DNA of 64,000 bases from Paenarthrobacter sp. A20 (GCF_024168825.1 NZ_JALJWH010000001.1:3100001-3164000), one strand, 5' to 3'; shown: positions 31,918 to 41,386, counted from the first letter of the stretch. Numbers and translations: made by a program. Notes: generated by a model from the sequence alone, not told the origin.

Positions 31918-33267
31918 TTAGTGGGTGGCGAGAGGCTGTCCCTTGGTCTCCTTAAGGAAGAAGATCGAGACCAACGTGATGATAGCCGTGCCGATTGCGG
32001 CGTACGCCGGAACCATGCTGTTGCCGGTGCTCTTGATGAGCTCGGTCATCGCCAAGGGGGCGCTGCCGCCGAAGATGATGGTGCTGATGCTGAACCCGAT
32101 GCTGTAGGCGCTGTAGCGGACGGTCGTGGGGAACATTTCGGTCAGGACCGTGTGGACCACGGCGGCGTGCCCGGAGAACGCCACGGCCATGACAACGGTT
32201 GCTACACAGGCCAGGGTCATGTTTCCTGTGGTGATCATGGCAAACATCGGGTAGGAGACGACGGCCATCAGCACTGCCGAAAGCATTAGGACGGGCTTGC
32301 GGCCGATGCGGTCTGACAAACGGGCCATGAGGGGGATGGCGATGATGATGGCAACAAGGCTGACGGCCGTGACCATGAGGGCCTGCAGCATGCTGAAGTT
32401 GTTGCCGCTGCCCAGCTGGGTCTTCAGATACGTGGGCATGTAGGCGAAGAGCAGGTAGTAGCCCGGTCCGTTCACTGCGGGCAGGAAGATGGTCAGGGCG
32501 ATGGCCTTGAGGTGGCGCTTGGAGGTGAACACGGCTCGCAACGGGTTATGTTCCACAACGTTGCGTTCACGCAGTGCGGCAAAGTGCGGGGTGTCTTCCA
32601 TCTTGGAACGGATGTAGACGCCTACGTAGCCCAGGGGGAGCGCGAACAGGAACGGAATGCGCCAGGCCCAGGCTTCCATGGTGGCGTCACCCAAAGTGGT
32701 GATGAGCATAGCGGAGAAGCCACTGCCGAAGAGGAGGGCGCAGAAGGAGCCCACTGCGATGAAGCTCATGGAGAAGTTGCGGTGCTTGTCGTGCGCATAC
32801 TCGCCAACGAAGGCCATGGCGCCCGCCACTTCACCACCCGCGGAGAAACCCTGAAGGACGCGGAACAGGATCAGCAGAGCCGGGGCTGCCCAGCCGATCA
32901 CGGAAGACGACGGAATGAGGCCGATGCAGGCCGTGGCGCCGGAGATCAGAAGAAGGAGTACGGCCAGCAGGTTCTTGCGTCCAAGCTTGTCTCCGAGGTA
33001 ACCGGCGATGACGCTGCCAAAGGGGCGGGCCAGGAAGCTCACCAGGAAGCCGACGTTGGTCAGCAGCAACGAACCGAGGTCCTTGGAACCCATGATGTTG
33101 ATGGCCAGGTACGTGGTGAGCAGACCGTAGATTCCGTAGTCATACCATTCCACGAAGGAGCCCATGGTGCCGGCCAAGGTTGCCTTGCGCACCACCTTGC
33201 CGTCAGCGGTGACGACCTTGATTTGAGCGGTGTTCAGTGTCACTGATTCCGTCGATGTGTTAGTCAT
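31918..33267 (-). CDS. MHS family MFS transporter (metabolite:H+ symporter)
   Basis: A 449-residue 12-helix carrier. MHS features are GTMGSFVEWYDYGIYGLLTT in the first helix, ARPFGSVIAGYLGDKLGRK, RVLQGFSAGGEVAGAMAF and, in the second half, ARLSDRIGRKPVL. Known relatives import proline/betaine, 2-oxoglutarate, shikimate or citrate with protons. ATG at 33267. It lies between the RraA-family aldolase (50 bp upstream) and pxpA, so it probably brings in the compound processed by these enzymes. Confidence 0.9.
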   Translation of the reverse strand: MTNTSTESVTLNTAQIKVVTADGKVVRKATLAGTMGSFVEWYDYGIYGLLTTYLAINIMGSKDLGSLLLTNVGFLVSFLARPFGSVIAGYLGDKLGRKNLLAVLLLLISGATACIGLIPSSSVIGWAAPALLILFRVLQGFSAGGEVAGAMAFVGEYAHDKHRNFSMSFIAVGSFCALLFGSGFSAMLITTLGDATMEAWAWRIPFLFALPLGYVGVYIRSKMEDTPHFAALRERNVVEHNPLRAVFTSKRHLKAIALTIFLPAVNGPGYYLLFAYMPTYLKTQLGSGNNFSMLQALMVTAVSLVAIIIAIPLMARLSDRIGRKPVLMLSAVLMAVVSYPMFAMITTGNMTLACVATVVMAVAFSGHAAVVHTVLTEMFPTTVRYSAYSIGFSISTIIFGGSAPLAMTELIKSTGNSMVPAYAAIGTAIITLVSIFFLKETKGQPLATH

Positions 33268-33317
33268 TGCGGGTTCTCTCAGTCTAAGCGGGGTCCCGTA
33301 GGGGGAGTAGGGGAGGA

Positions 33318-33950
33318 CTAGCTGTATTCGCGGGTGATCTCTGCAGTCATCTCGGCCTCATGGATTGCAACTGCCTTGACCAGCTCCAGGATTTCGGCCG
33401 CACGGGCTTGGGGGATGACGACGACGCCGTCATCATCTGCTGCGACGATGTCACCGGCGGAGCAAACGATGCCGCCGATTGCCACCGGTTCGCCGATCAC
33501 GCCGGGGCCGTTTTTAAACGGTCCGGCAGGGGTAGTGCCACGTGCGAAGACAGGAAACTTGATCTCGGTGATGGTTGCGCGATCACGGATATAGCCGTCG
33601 ATGACTGCTCCAGTAGCGCCTGCGGCCTCGAAGCGCTGGGAGAGCTGTTCGCCTACCAATGCCCGGTGCTCGTGCCCGAAGCCGTTGATCACCAGGATGT
33701 CACCAGGCTCGATGTAGTTGAGGGACTCGATGACGGCGGCGTTGTCACCTGCCGCGCCGAGGACGGTCAACGCGGAACCCACGCACTTGGCGCCGGCCCA
33801 GACCGGGTTGATGTTTCCGTCCACCATGCCCAGGCGTTCCATGGCGTCGCCAATATTGGCCACCGGGAACTCCTCAAATGCGCGGACCAGCTCCCGCGGG
33901 GGCCGGGTCCACTGAGCCTTGCGGACTGTGAGCTCGAGGGTCGTTGCCAT
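33318..33950 (-). CDS. RraA family aldolase (HMG/CHA aldolase-like)
   Basis: A 210-residue member of the 4-hydroxy-4-methyl-2-oxoglutarate/4-carboxy-4-hydroxy-2-oxoadipate aldolase family. The substrate/metal loop GFGHEHRALVGEQLSQ and the catalytic GAVIDGYIRDRATI are clear, followed by GGIVCSAGDIVAADDDGVVV. It is longer than the RraA-like protein at 2611 and closer to true aldolases. These release pyruvate from 4-hydroxy-2-oxo acids. ATG at 33950 chosen over 34007; GGTGGAAG lies upstream. It heads the operon aldolase, MHS carrier, pxpA, pxpB, pxpC, 56 bp after an operator. Confidence 0.88.
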   Translation of the reverse strand: MATTLELTVRKAQWTRPPRELVRAFEEFPVANIGDAMERLGMVDGNINPVWAGAKCVGSALTVLGAAGDNAAVIESLNYIEPGDILVINGFGHEHRALVGEQLSQRFEAAGATGAVIDGYIRDRATITEIKFPVFARGTTPAGPFKNGPGVIGEPVAIGGIVCSAGDIVAADDDGVVVIPQARAAEILELVKAVAIHEAEMTAEITREYS

Positions 33951-34005
33951 GTCTTCCACCTTTGGTTGTTCCGGGTTCCGGATGAGTTGGACGCCTTGAG
34001 ACGTC

Positions 34006-34030
34006 AATCACATATGAGAAAAGTTTCGCG
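34006..34030. promoter_or_regulatory. Operator upstream of the aldolase/5-oxoprolinase operon
   Basis: AATCACATATG then AGAAAAGTTTCGCG, with core TGAGAA-AAGT-TTCGCG at 34015-34030. It matches 21 of 25 bp of the element at 29113-29137. Confidence 0.65.
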
Positions 34031-34142
34031 TTTTTTCATCACCGCGTCAAGGCCCTTCTGTTTCCAGTGTGTAAAACATCGGCGTGGCGGGGGTCACCTG
34101 TGGGCGAACTCACAAAAAACCTTTGACTTCCTCGATTCAATT

Positions 34143-34158
34143 AGAGAAACTCTTCTCA
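34143..34158. promoter_or_regulatory. Operator upstream of the dipeptide-type ABC operon
   Basis: AGAGAA-ACTC-TTCTCA, one change from the ideal palindrome, 103 bp before the binding-protein start. With 34015 it puts both divergent operons under the same kind of site. Confidence 0.6.
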
Positions 34159-34260
34159 TTCGCGAAATTTATCGCAGATCAAATCCTTCCGGTTTCTCCG
34201 CCAGATGCGCTCGCATCCGCAATGGCCAGGCACTCGAAGGCGACCAGGAGGCTCATTCCT

Positions 34261-35841
34261 ATGCAAGGACGTTCCACTTTCATGGCAGCGGCGGCAACCG
34301 TTACCGCTGCCGCGTTCCTTTTGACCGGTTGCACCACGGGCGGTCAGGCTTCCTCCGGCGGCACCGGCGGAGCAATGTCCACCGACACCATCAGGACTGC
34401 ACTCAACGCCGACCCCACCACCTTTAATGCAGCGAAAGCCAACGCGAAGGACGATTACGAGGTAGCCCGTTTCCTGTTCGACACCGTGGTCCGCCGGGAC
34501 GCCGACGGGAAGTTCATCGGTGGCTTGGCCACTGAATGGAAATCCACTGCCTCTGAAGCCACGCTGACCATCCGCAAGGATGCTACCTGTGCGGACGGCA
34601 CAGCTATTACGCCCAGCATCGTGGCCAAGTCACTGAGCTACTTCGCCGATCCGGCCACCAAGAACAACTTCGGCAAGCTCGTCTTCGGACCAGGCCAGCC
34701 CACCATTACCGGTGATGACGCCGTAGGAACCGTGGATATCAAGCTCGCACAACCGTGGTCCGAACTCATTGGCGGTTTGACGTTGGCCCAGACCGGTATT
34801 ATCTGCCCGGCAGGCCTTGCTGATCTGGACGGCCTTGCCAAAGGCAGCGTCAAAGGAGCCTTCTCCGGCCCGTACACACTGACGAAGTCCAGCCACGGAG
34901 TCAGCTACGACATGACCCTGCGTGAGGACTACAAGGCCTGGCCGCAATGGTCCAAGCCACTGGAAGGAACGCCGGCGAAGACCGTTCGGTTCTTCCCGGG
35001 CGTCAACAAAACCACCGTGGCCAATCAGTTGCTGACAGGTGAAATGGACGTCTCCGACATCGCTCCCGCAGATGTCCAGCGCTTCGAAAGCAACAAAGAC
35101 TATGCCGTTACCACAGTCCCGTTTGCCGGCATCTTCCTGCTCTTCAACCAGCGCGAAGGCAGCCCCTTCACAGATCCTGCACTGCGTAAGGCCGTAGCTC
35201 AGCTAATGAACCAGCAAGCCTTCAACTCGGCCGCCTACGCCGGCAAAGGCATCACCTACAACTCGATTGTGGCCCCTACCGTTCCGTGCGTTCTTCCGGA
35301 CAATTCAAGCCTGACTCCCGAAGACGCCGCAGCCGCCAAGGCCGTGCTGGCAGGCAAGACATTCAAGATGGTGGGAACCACCAGCATCGGCCCCAACGGT
35401 GCAGGCAGCACCTACGTCCAAGAAGCACTCCGTGCTGCAGGGGCCACGGTGGAACTCCAGCTCGTGGACAACGGAGCGTGGGCCACCATGACCCAGACCA
35501 AGCCCGAAACCTGGGACCTGACCGTCCAGGGTGACGCCAACTTCGTAGGAACAGTGGCAGCATCCCTGACCCGCATCGCTGGAGTTCCCACCGAGAAGGG
35601 TGGCCGCAACATTGGCGGCGGCGAAAACGCCGACATCCTCGCGGACATCGCCACTGCCCAAGCTGCCACCGACGAAGGGGCCCGCTGCGACGCGTACACC
35701 AAAGCGCAAAAGAGCATCCTGAGCGACAACGACATCGTTCCGTTTGTCGGCGAGCCTCAGATCGTTGCGCAACGCTCCGGATTCTCCATCCAGGCGCCGT
35801 CGGGAATCGTCGACTACGCCACCATGCGCATCACCAAATAA
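34261..35841 (+). CDS. ABC transporter substrate-binding lipoprotein (family 5, peptide/nickel type)
   Basis: A 526-residue extracellular binding protein. The N-terminus MQGRSTFMAAAATVTAAAFL ends in the lipobox LTGC. The mature part follows the SBP_bac_5 layout: ALNADPTTFNAAKANAKDDY, FLFDTVVRRDADGKFIGGLA, EWKSTASEATLTIRK and LRKAVAQLMNQQAF. It binds peptides, opines or other small amides. AGGAGG nine bases before the ATG at 34261 decides the start; the longer open frame to 34084 covers the operator. It heads a four-gene importer operon divergent from the aldolase/oxoprolinase operon. Confidence 0.88.
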   Translation: MQGRSTFMAAAATVTAAAFLLTGCTTGGQASSGGTGGAMSTDTIRTALNADPTTFNAAKANAKDDYEVARFLFDTVVRRDADGKFIGGLATEWKSTASEATLTIRKDATCADGTAITPSIVAKSLSYFADPATKNNFGKLVFGPGQPTITGDDAVGTVDIKLAQPWSELIGGLTLAQTGIICPAGLADLDGLAKGSVKGAFSGPYTLTKSSHGVSYDMTLREDYKAWPQWSKPLEGTPAKTVRFFPGVNKTTVANQLLTGEMDVSDIAPADVQRFESNKDYAVTTVPFAGIFLLFNQREGSPFTDPALRKAVAQLMNQQAFNSAAYAGKGITYNSIVAPTVPCVLPDNSSLTPEDAAAAKAVLAGKTFKMVGTTSIGPNGAGSTYVQEALRAAGATVELQLVDNGAWATMTQTKPETWDLTVQGDANFVGTVAASLTRIAGVPTEKGGRNIGGGENADILADIATAQAATDEGARCDAYTKAQKSILSDNDIVPFVGEPQIVAQRSGFSIQAPSGIVDYATMRITK

Positions 35842-35855
35842 GCAGAGGTTTTACG

Positions 35856-36902
35856 ATGACTGAACCAACCATGCTCTCCAAGGAAGTACAGATCCTTGAG
35901 AGCACGACCCCGGGGGCCACTAAGCGCCCCCGGGGCGGTGCCCTGAGCCTTTCCCCTTGGGCCGACTACGCCCTTCGCCGCGCCGGCGGTGTCCTCCTCT
36001 CCGTCGCTTTGCTGGTTGTCGTGACCTTCTTCATGGTTCCGCTCATCCCCGGCGACCCTGCCGTTGCAGTGGCGGGCGCGGATGCCACGTCGGAACAAAT
36101 CGAAGCCATTCGCAGCAGTCTCGGTCTCAACGAACCTCTTTTCGTCCAGTTCATCAACTATGTGGGCGGGCTTTTCACCGGAGACTTGGGGGAATCCTTT
36201 GCCTACAGCACCTCGGTCTCGCAGATCATTGCCACCAAGCTGCCCTTCACCGCAGAACTCGCCGTGCTCGGTATCATCCTGGTGCTCCTGGTCTCTGTTC
36301 CTACCGGCATGCTCGTGGGCATCCTGACCCGTGGCGGCCGCAAGAAGTGGCTCGACGTGTCCTTCGGCATGCTGACCGGATTTTTCCAGGCTGTTCCGCA
36401 GTACGTAGTCTCCACAATGCTGGTGGTCGTCTTCGCAATCATCCTGAAGGTCCTGCCAGCAGCCGGCGCTGCTTCACTGAGCGCACTCATACTGCCCGTG
36501 ATTGGCCTGTCGATTGCCCCCATCTGCTCCATCGCCCGCGTGGTCCGCCGCGAGACGTCCACCGTCCTTGAGCAGGACTACCTGAGGACTGCCCGAGGGT
36601 GGCGGTTGCCGTCGCTCCGCTTGTATGCACGGCACGCCTTGCCCAATCTGTTGACGACGGCACTTACATTGGCCGGGCTCATCCTGGCCGGCATGCTCGG
36701 CGGCGCAATCATCGTGGAAAACGTCTTCAACTGGCCGGGCTTGGGCCGCGAGATTGTCACAGCCATCGTCAATAAGGACTACCCAGTGATCCAGGGCATC
36801 ATCCTGGTTCTGGGTTTCCTGGCAATCGTCCTCAATCTGCTGGTCGACGTCATTCTCGGCCTCATCGACCCCCGTACGCTCGGAGGAAAGTCCAATGGCT
36901 GA
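35856..36902 (+). CDS. ABC transporter permease (DppB-like)
   Basis: A 348-residue inner-membrane permease. After a 35-residue cytoplasmic tail come hydrophobic helices (GGVLLSVALLVVVTFFMVPL), the DppB pattern IPGDPAVAVAGADATSEQIE and SLGLNEPLFVQFINYVGGL, and the coupling loop EQDYLRTARGWRLPSLRLYA. The stop overlaps the next gene by 8 bp. It pairs with the permease half of the fused protein at 36895. Confidence 0.9.
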   Translation: MTEPTMLSKEVQILESTTPGATKRPRGGALSLSPWADYALRRAGGVLLSVALLVVVTFFMVPLIPGDPAVAVAGADATSEQIEAIRSSLGLNEPLFVQFINYVGGLFTGDLGESFAYSTSVSQIIATKLPFTAELAVLGIILVLLVSVPTGMLVGILTRGGRKKWLDVSFGMLTGFFQAVPQYVVSTMLVVVFAIILKVLPAAGAASLSALILPVIGLSIAPICSIARVVRRETSTVLEQDYLRTARGWRLPSLRLYARHALPNLLTTALTLAGLILAGMLGGAIIVENVFNWPGLGREIVTAIVNKDYPVIQGIILVLGFLAIVLNLLVDVILGLIDPRTLGGKSNG

Positions 36903-38679
36903 GACAGCCCGTCCACGCCGCAGGTTCCGCTGGACCACCGGCCTCATTGTGGGCATCGTGATGATGTCCGTCATGGTCCTCACTGCCATCCTCGCGCCGA
37001 TATTCCTGTCGGAGGCCGCCGAGAAACTGACCCCGCAGGCCTCGCAAGGACCTAGCCCCGAGCACTGGCTCGGAACCGATGACTTCGGGCGCGATGTTCT
37101 CGCCCGCTCTTTGGTCGCTACCCGTCTGACGCTGCTCATGACGGCGGCCACCACGGCAATCGCCGTCGTCGCAGGCATTGCAATCGGCACCGCCGTATGG
37201 CTGGCACCCCGCCGGATCCGCGCCGCCGTGCTCCGCGTTATCGAAGCGGCCGTCGCCTACCCGAGCCTCATCTTCTCCCTGCTGATCGCCGCTATCCTCG
37301 GCCAAGGCACGTGGTCTGCAGTATTGGCCATCTCCATCGCCAGCATCCCTGCATTCGCACGGCTCACCGCGAACATGGCGGCTTCGATCTCCCAGCGAAA
37401 CTACGTCTCCACAGCGCGGCTGCTTGGCGTCTCCGGACCCCACATCATCACCAGGCACCTGCTGCCGAATATGGCAGAACCACTCCTGGTGTTGACCGCC
37501 ACCGTGTTCGCCACAACCTTGATCGACCTCTCCAGCCTGTCCTTCATTGGGCTGGGCGTACAGAATCCTGAGTATGACTTTGGCCGCCTGTTGAACGAGG
37601 GGCTCGTCAACATCTATTCCCAGCCTCTCCAGGCTGTGATGCCTTCCATCATGATCACCATTACCGGTCTGGGCGCCATGCTGATCGGTGACGGCCTTGC
37701 CGCCGCCACCGACCCCCGCGGCGGGCGGAAGTTCGGCAGCCTCCGCAAGGCTTCCGAAGCGCCCGCCTCGATGCGCGCTGATGCCGGAGCGCTGGTTGAG
37801 GTGGACAACCTGACCGTCACCACGCCGTCGGGCGTTCCGTTGGTCAAGGGCGTGTCTCTCAGCATCCATGCTGGTGAGGTGGTGGGCCTGGTGGGGGAGT
37901 CCGGTTCCGGAAAATCCCTCACCGCCATGTCCATCGCCGGGCTGATGCCCGAGGAACTGGGCGTCAGTGCCAAGACCATGCGCCTCGGCGAGCTGAACCT
38001 CTTGAAGAAGAACAACCCACGCGAGCTAGCCACCTCGATAGGCCTCGTTTATCAAGACCCGGGAACAAGCTTCAATCCGGCCCTCCGCATTGGATCGCAG
38101 CTCACTGAAGTAAGCCGCGTGCACCTCGGTCAGTCCCGAAGCACTGCGTTCGGCCGGATGGTCAAGGCCTTGGCAGACATTCGGATTACCCAACCCGAAA
38201 AACGGATGAAGCAACACCCCCACGAACTCTCCGGCGGGATGCTGCAACGAGCCATGATCGCGTCGACCCTGGTCACGGACCCTCGCCTGATCATCGCCGA
38301 TGAGCCCACCACCGCCCTCGACGTGACGGTCCAGGCCGATGTGCTCAGGCAGTTCCGCACCATCAACCGCGAAATGGGCACAGCCATGCTGTTCATCTCC
38401 CACGACATTGGAGTGGTGCAGGCGCTATGCGACAAGGTCATCGTGATGAACGGCGGCAAGATCCTCGAGCGGCTCACGGGCGAAGAACTCGCCGCCGGCA
38501 AGGTGAAGCACCCGTACACCAAAGCGCTGCTTGCCGCGACGCCGTCCATTGCCGAACGCAAGGCCGAGCTCGTAACGGTATCAGCAAAGGACTTCGCCTT
38601 GGACGAAGTTTTCGACGACGACCCAGCCGACGGCGGGCACGTCACCAACAGCCCGGGCAGCAAGGAGACCGCTCAATGA
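36895..38679 (+). CDS. Fused ABC permease-ATPase (DppC-DppD-like)
   Basis: A 594-residue fusion. Residues 1-280 are a DppC-type permease (GTDDFGRDVLARSLVATRL; coupling loop YVSTARLLGVSGPHIITRHL). Residues about 300-570 are a DppD-type ATPase: Walker A GESGSGKS, Q-loop VYQDPGTSFNPAL, signature LSGGMLQR, Walker B LIIADEP and switch His in FISHDIGVV. The usual C-terminal oligopeptide/dipeptide ATPase tail (VKHPYTKALLAATPS) is present. One continuous frame with no stop joins them. Such fusions are known in peptide/nickel importers. The stop overlaps the next ATPase gene by 4 bp. Confidence 0.9.
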   Translation: MAETARPRRRFRWTTGLIVGIVMMSVMVLTAILAPIFLSEAAEKLTPQASQGPSPEHWLGTDDFGRDVLARSLVATRLTLLMTAATTAIAVVAGIAIGTAVWLAPRRIRAAVLRVIEAAVAYPSLIFSLLIAAILGQGTWSAVLAISIASIPAFARLTANMAASISQRNYVSTARLLGVSGPHIITRHLLPNMAEPLLVLTATVFATTLIDLSSLSFIGLGVQNPEYDFGRLLNEGLVNIYSQPLQAVMPSIMITITGLGAMLIGDGLAAATDPRGGRKFGSLRKASEAPASMRADAGALVEVDNLTVTTPSGVPLVKGVSLSIHAGEVVGLVGESGSGKSLTAMSIAGLMPEELGVSAKTMRLGELNLLKKNNPRELATSIGLVYQDPGTSFNPALRIGSQLTEVSRVHLGQSRSTAFGRMVKALADIRITQPEKRMKQHPHELSGGMLQRAMIASTLVTDPRLIIADEPTTALDVTVQADVLRQFRTINREMGTAMLFISHDIGVVQALCDKVIVMNGGKILERLTGEELAAGKVKHPYTKALLAATPSIAERKAELVTVSAKDFALDEVFDDDPADGGHVTNSPGSKETAQ

Positions 38680-39497
38680 GCGCTGTAGTAACTCAGAATC
38701 AGCCGGTGTTGGAACTGAACGACGTCAAGGTGACGTTCGGTTCCGGACGTTCCGCCGCCACTGTCCTCAAAGGCGTGAACGCCAGCATCCATGCAGGCAA
38801 GACGCTGGGCATCGTGGGGGAATCGGGCTCGGGAAAGTCCACCATGGCCAAAGCGATCGTGGGCCTGGTGAAGCCCAGCGACGGCCTGATCTTGTTCTCC
38901 GGCCGCGATGTGACGAAAATGTCCGGGGCCGAGCGCCGCCGCATGCGGCGGGCTGTGCAGATGGTTCCCCAAGATCCGTATTCCTCGCTCAACCCGCGGC
39001 GGACCATCGGGCAAACCCTCGCGGAGGCAATCGATCCCCTGCGGGCCAATCCCAAGGAACACAGCGAGAAGATCTCCTACTGGCTCTCAACCATCCGCCT
39101 GGATCCCGAAGTGGCCGAACGCTATCCACACGAGTTTTCCGGCGGACAGCGCCAACGCATCGCTATTGCCCGGGCTTTGGCTGTGCAGCCAAAATTGATC
39201 ATCGCGGACGAGATCACCTCCGCCTTGGATCTATCGGTGCAGGCTGAGATCCTGAACCTCATCGGTAGGCTCCGGAAGGAGCTGGACCTCACCATGGCCT
39301 TCATCTCGCACGACCTGGACGTTGTGCACCACGTCAGCGACGAAATCCTGGTCCTGTTCCACGGCGAAGTAGTTGAGCAGGGGGATGTCGACGCGGTTTA
39401 CGGGAACCCTCAACATCCCTACACGCGCCGGCTGATTGACTCAGTTCCGGGTGGGCCGGGGTTCGATATTGGAGAACGGAGGGTTGCAGTCGGTTGA
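38676..39497 (+). CDS. ABC transporter ATP-binding protein (DppF-like)
   Basis: A 273-residue ATPase: Walker A GESGSGKST, Q-loop QMVPQDPYSSLNPRRTIG, signature FSGGQRQR, Walker B LIIADE followed by ITSALDLSVQ, and FISHDLDVVHH, ending with QHPYTRRLIDSVPG. The expected Pro of the DEP motif is Ile here (ADEITSALD), which also occurs in some homologues. The ATG at 38676 overlaps the previous stop (ATGA) and matches the family start; the open frame from 38427 is a shadow of the fusion gene. It completes the importer. Confidence 0.9.
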   Translation: MSAVVTQNQPVLELNDVKVTFGSGRSAATVLKGVNASIHAGKTLGIVGESGSGKSTMAKAIVGLVKPSDGLILFSGRDVTKMSGAERRRMRRAVQMVPQDPYSSLNPRRTIGQTLAEAIDPLRANPKEHSEKISYWLSTIRLDPEVAERYPHEFSGGQRQRIAIARALAVQPKLIIADEITSALDLSVQAEILNLIGRLRKELDLTMAFISHDLDVVHHVSDEILVLFHGEVVEQGDVDAVYGNPQHPYTRRLIDSVPGGPGFDIGERRVAVG

Positions 39498-39753
39498 CGA
39501 AGGATCTGAATGTCAATTTATTCCACGATCCTCTTGCTGATGTGGAGTCCTCGGCAAGCGGTGTCGGAGTGCATCGGGGGACGAAATCCTCAGCCCAGTC
39601 ACGAAATCTAGGAACCCGCGAGCGTGCCCTCCGAGGAGTCGCGAAGGAACTCCGGGAAATGCAGCGCCGAAGAGACGGTTCGCTGATAACTGTCGCACCG
39701 TCGACGGCAAAGATTGACTAGTCAGGTCCCAAGAGGGGCGAGGGGCTCCACGA

Positions 39754-40785
39754 TTAGGGCATGTCGAGTCGGGTTTTATAGGCGGTGTCTTTGTTGGTGT
39801 TCCAGCCAGCGATGATACCGGCTCCGAGCATTTGATCGGTGAGCCGTGCGAATCGGTACCCCGGGTCGGTGTCGAGGGCGAGTTGCATGTATTGGTGTGC
39901 TTTGGACCCTCGGCCTTCCCACCAATTGATGTAGCCGATGGTGGTGAGTATGGGTGCTGCGTGTTGTGGGCTGGTTCGCGTGTAAGCGTGTATGAGGAGT
40001 TGTTGTGCCCATTCGATGCGTGACCATTGTGGTGCTGTCTGGGTTTGGGCGAAGAGGATGTGTTGGGGTGGTTCGTTGATGCCGGGGATGTCGGCCATGA
40101 GCCGGTCGCGGATGTGAGGGAATTGGAAGTTCGCGATGAGTGTGGTGCAGTCTTCGTCGGTCGGGAAGTCACTTGACTCCAGCAGGGTCGACCACAGTTG
40201 GCTGGCTTGTTCTGCGGCTACACCAAGGGGCAGCGCCCTGATGATGGCCATGTGATCATCAACTGCGATTGCTTGCGCTGCTTCCTGGGCTGGCGCAGGG
40301 AGGACTATTTGGTTGGTGGGTTCGATGGTGCTGCCGCGGTAGATAAATTCAGCGTTGACCCGGCTGTACTCGGTGGAGCTGATGGGCAGGCTGATGTCTT
40401 GTCCGGGTTCGCTGTCGTAGGGGGAGTAAGTGTCGTCGCTGACGAAGATCCCGTCACGGATGGTGATGCCGTTCTCGGCAAGGACGCCGGTGAGTGCTGC
40501 AATTGTGGCTGCGTGTGGTTTGGGTTGGCCTGGTTCGCAGTGTTGTGAGGTGTAGAGGGCGAAGACGATGCTCGTCGCGGTGGTGTCACTGGTGAGATAA
40601 CTGCTGACAGTCCTGGCGTAGGGGAGCTCCGTGCCGGCTTGGCGGGGGAGATCGATGCGGAGGGTGGCCCCGACCTTGCCTTTGTCCAGGGTGATGCAGA
40701 CGAGGCTCTCGTTGGGCCAGAAACCTAGGGTGTGTCCGATGAAGCTGAGTAGGTCTGCAGGGTCTCTTATGGTGAGCGCATTCAT
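39754..40785 (-). CDS. DUF4192 family protein, paralogue 1
   Basis: A 343-residue DUF4192 protein. The N-terminus (MNALTIRDPADLLSFIGHTL, then GFWPNESLVCITLD) and C-terminus (INWWEGRGSKAHQYMQLALD, then ARLTDQMLGAGIIAGWN) are the conserved blocks of this actinobacterial family, whose function is not known. The ATG at 40785 with CAAAGGAAC upstream is chosen because it matches the start of the second copy at 47739-48770, which has the same length. Both face left and lie 7 kb apart. Confidence 0.87.
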   Translation of the reverse strand: MNALTIRDPADLLSFIGHTLGFWPNESLVCITLDKGKVGATLRIDLPRQAGTELPYARTVSSYLTSDTTATSIVFALYTSQHCEPGQPKPHAATIAALTGVLAENGITIRDGIFVSDDTYSPYDSEPGQDISLPISSTEYSRVNAEFIYRGSTIEPTNQIVLPAPAQEAAQAIAVDDHMAIIRALPLGVAAEQASQLWSTLLESSDFPTDEDCTTLIANFQFPHIRDRLMADIPGINEPPQHILFAQTQTAPQWSRIEWAQQLLIHAYTRTSPQHAAPILTTIGYINWWEGRGSKAHQYMQLALDTDPGYRFARLTDQMLGAGIIAGWNTNKDTAYKTRLDMP

Positions 40786-41386
40786 TGTCCTGTTCCTTTG
40801 TGCGTGCGTTGTGTTTTTGGCCTTTGCGCCGTTCTGATAGGGGATCTGCGCGCTGGTAAGGGGCTGGACTTCAATTTGGGGGACCGGGACAGAGGCGGAA
40901 AGTTCTGGAGAATGGGAGTGGCGCCGGAGCGCCGAGCCAATTTCCCGGATCGATCCGGCCGCCTCGCGCAGTGGTTGCACGGAGGTCCCATCCAGCGATG
41001 ACCGTGATATCAGAATGACAAACTGCGTTGTTGCTTCTGACAGTTCATGGGCAGGCTGAGGTACGGCGTCATGACCCGAGCTGTCTGTTCTTCGGCGTGT
41101 GACATGGTTTCGCGGGATCGCTGCGCCGAATGGGCTGGGGGACTGCTTCCGGTCCCGACATATGCGCCGTTATCGGCGGGTCCCCCAACCGTCAGGATTA
41201 GTGCTTGCTGAGTTCCAGAAGCCCGTTGTTAGTCCGTAAATAGAGTTTCGACTTACGGGGCAAGGACGTGGCACCTGGCACTGACTGTGTTGACCCGCTC
41301 TGGCGTGCCGCTCGTGGCGGGACGTTGATCGTGGCCGCGGTTAGCATGAGAGAGGACAGAAGGCTTATGAAGGAAACGGTTCTAGT
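40786..41386. other. 601-bp intergenic stretch with a palindrome shared with the second DUF4192 locus
   Basis: No gene seen. At 41157-41178 it carries GACATATGCGCCG-TTAT-CGGCG, where CGCCG/CGGCG form a hairpin. A close version stands at 49079-49100 upstream of the other DUF4192 gene. The rest shows no coding pattern or RNA gene. Confidence 0.5.

Noticed and set aside
39494..39721. Possible 75-residue gene between the DppF gene and DUF4192
   Set aside because: TTG start inside the end of the ATPase gene, no ribosome site, Ser/Arg-rich composition and no recognisable pattern; kept out as unsupported.
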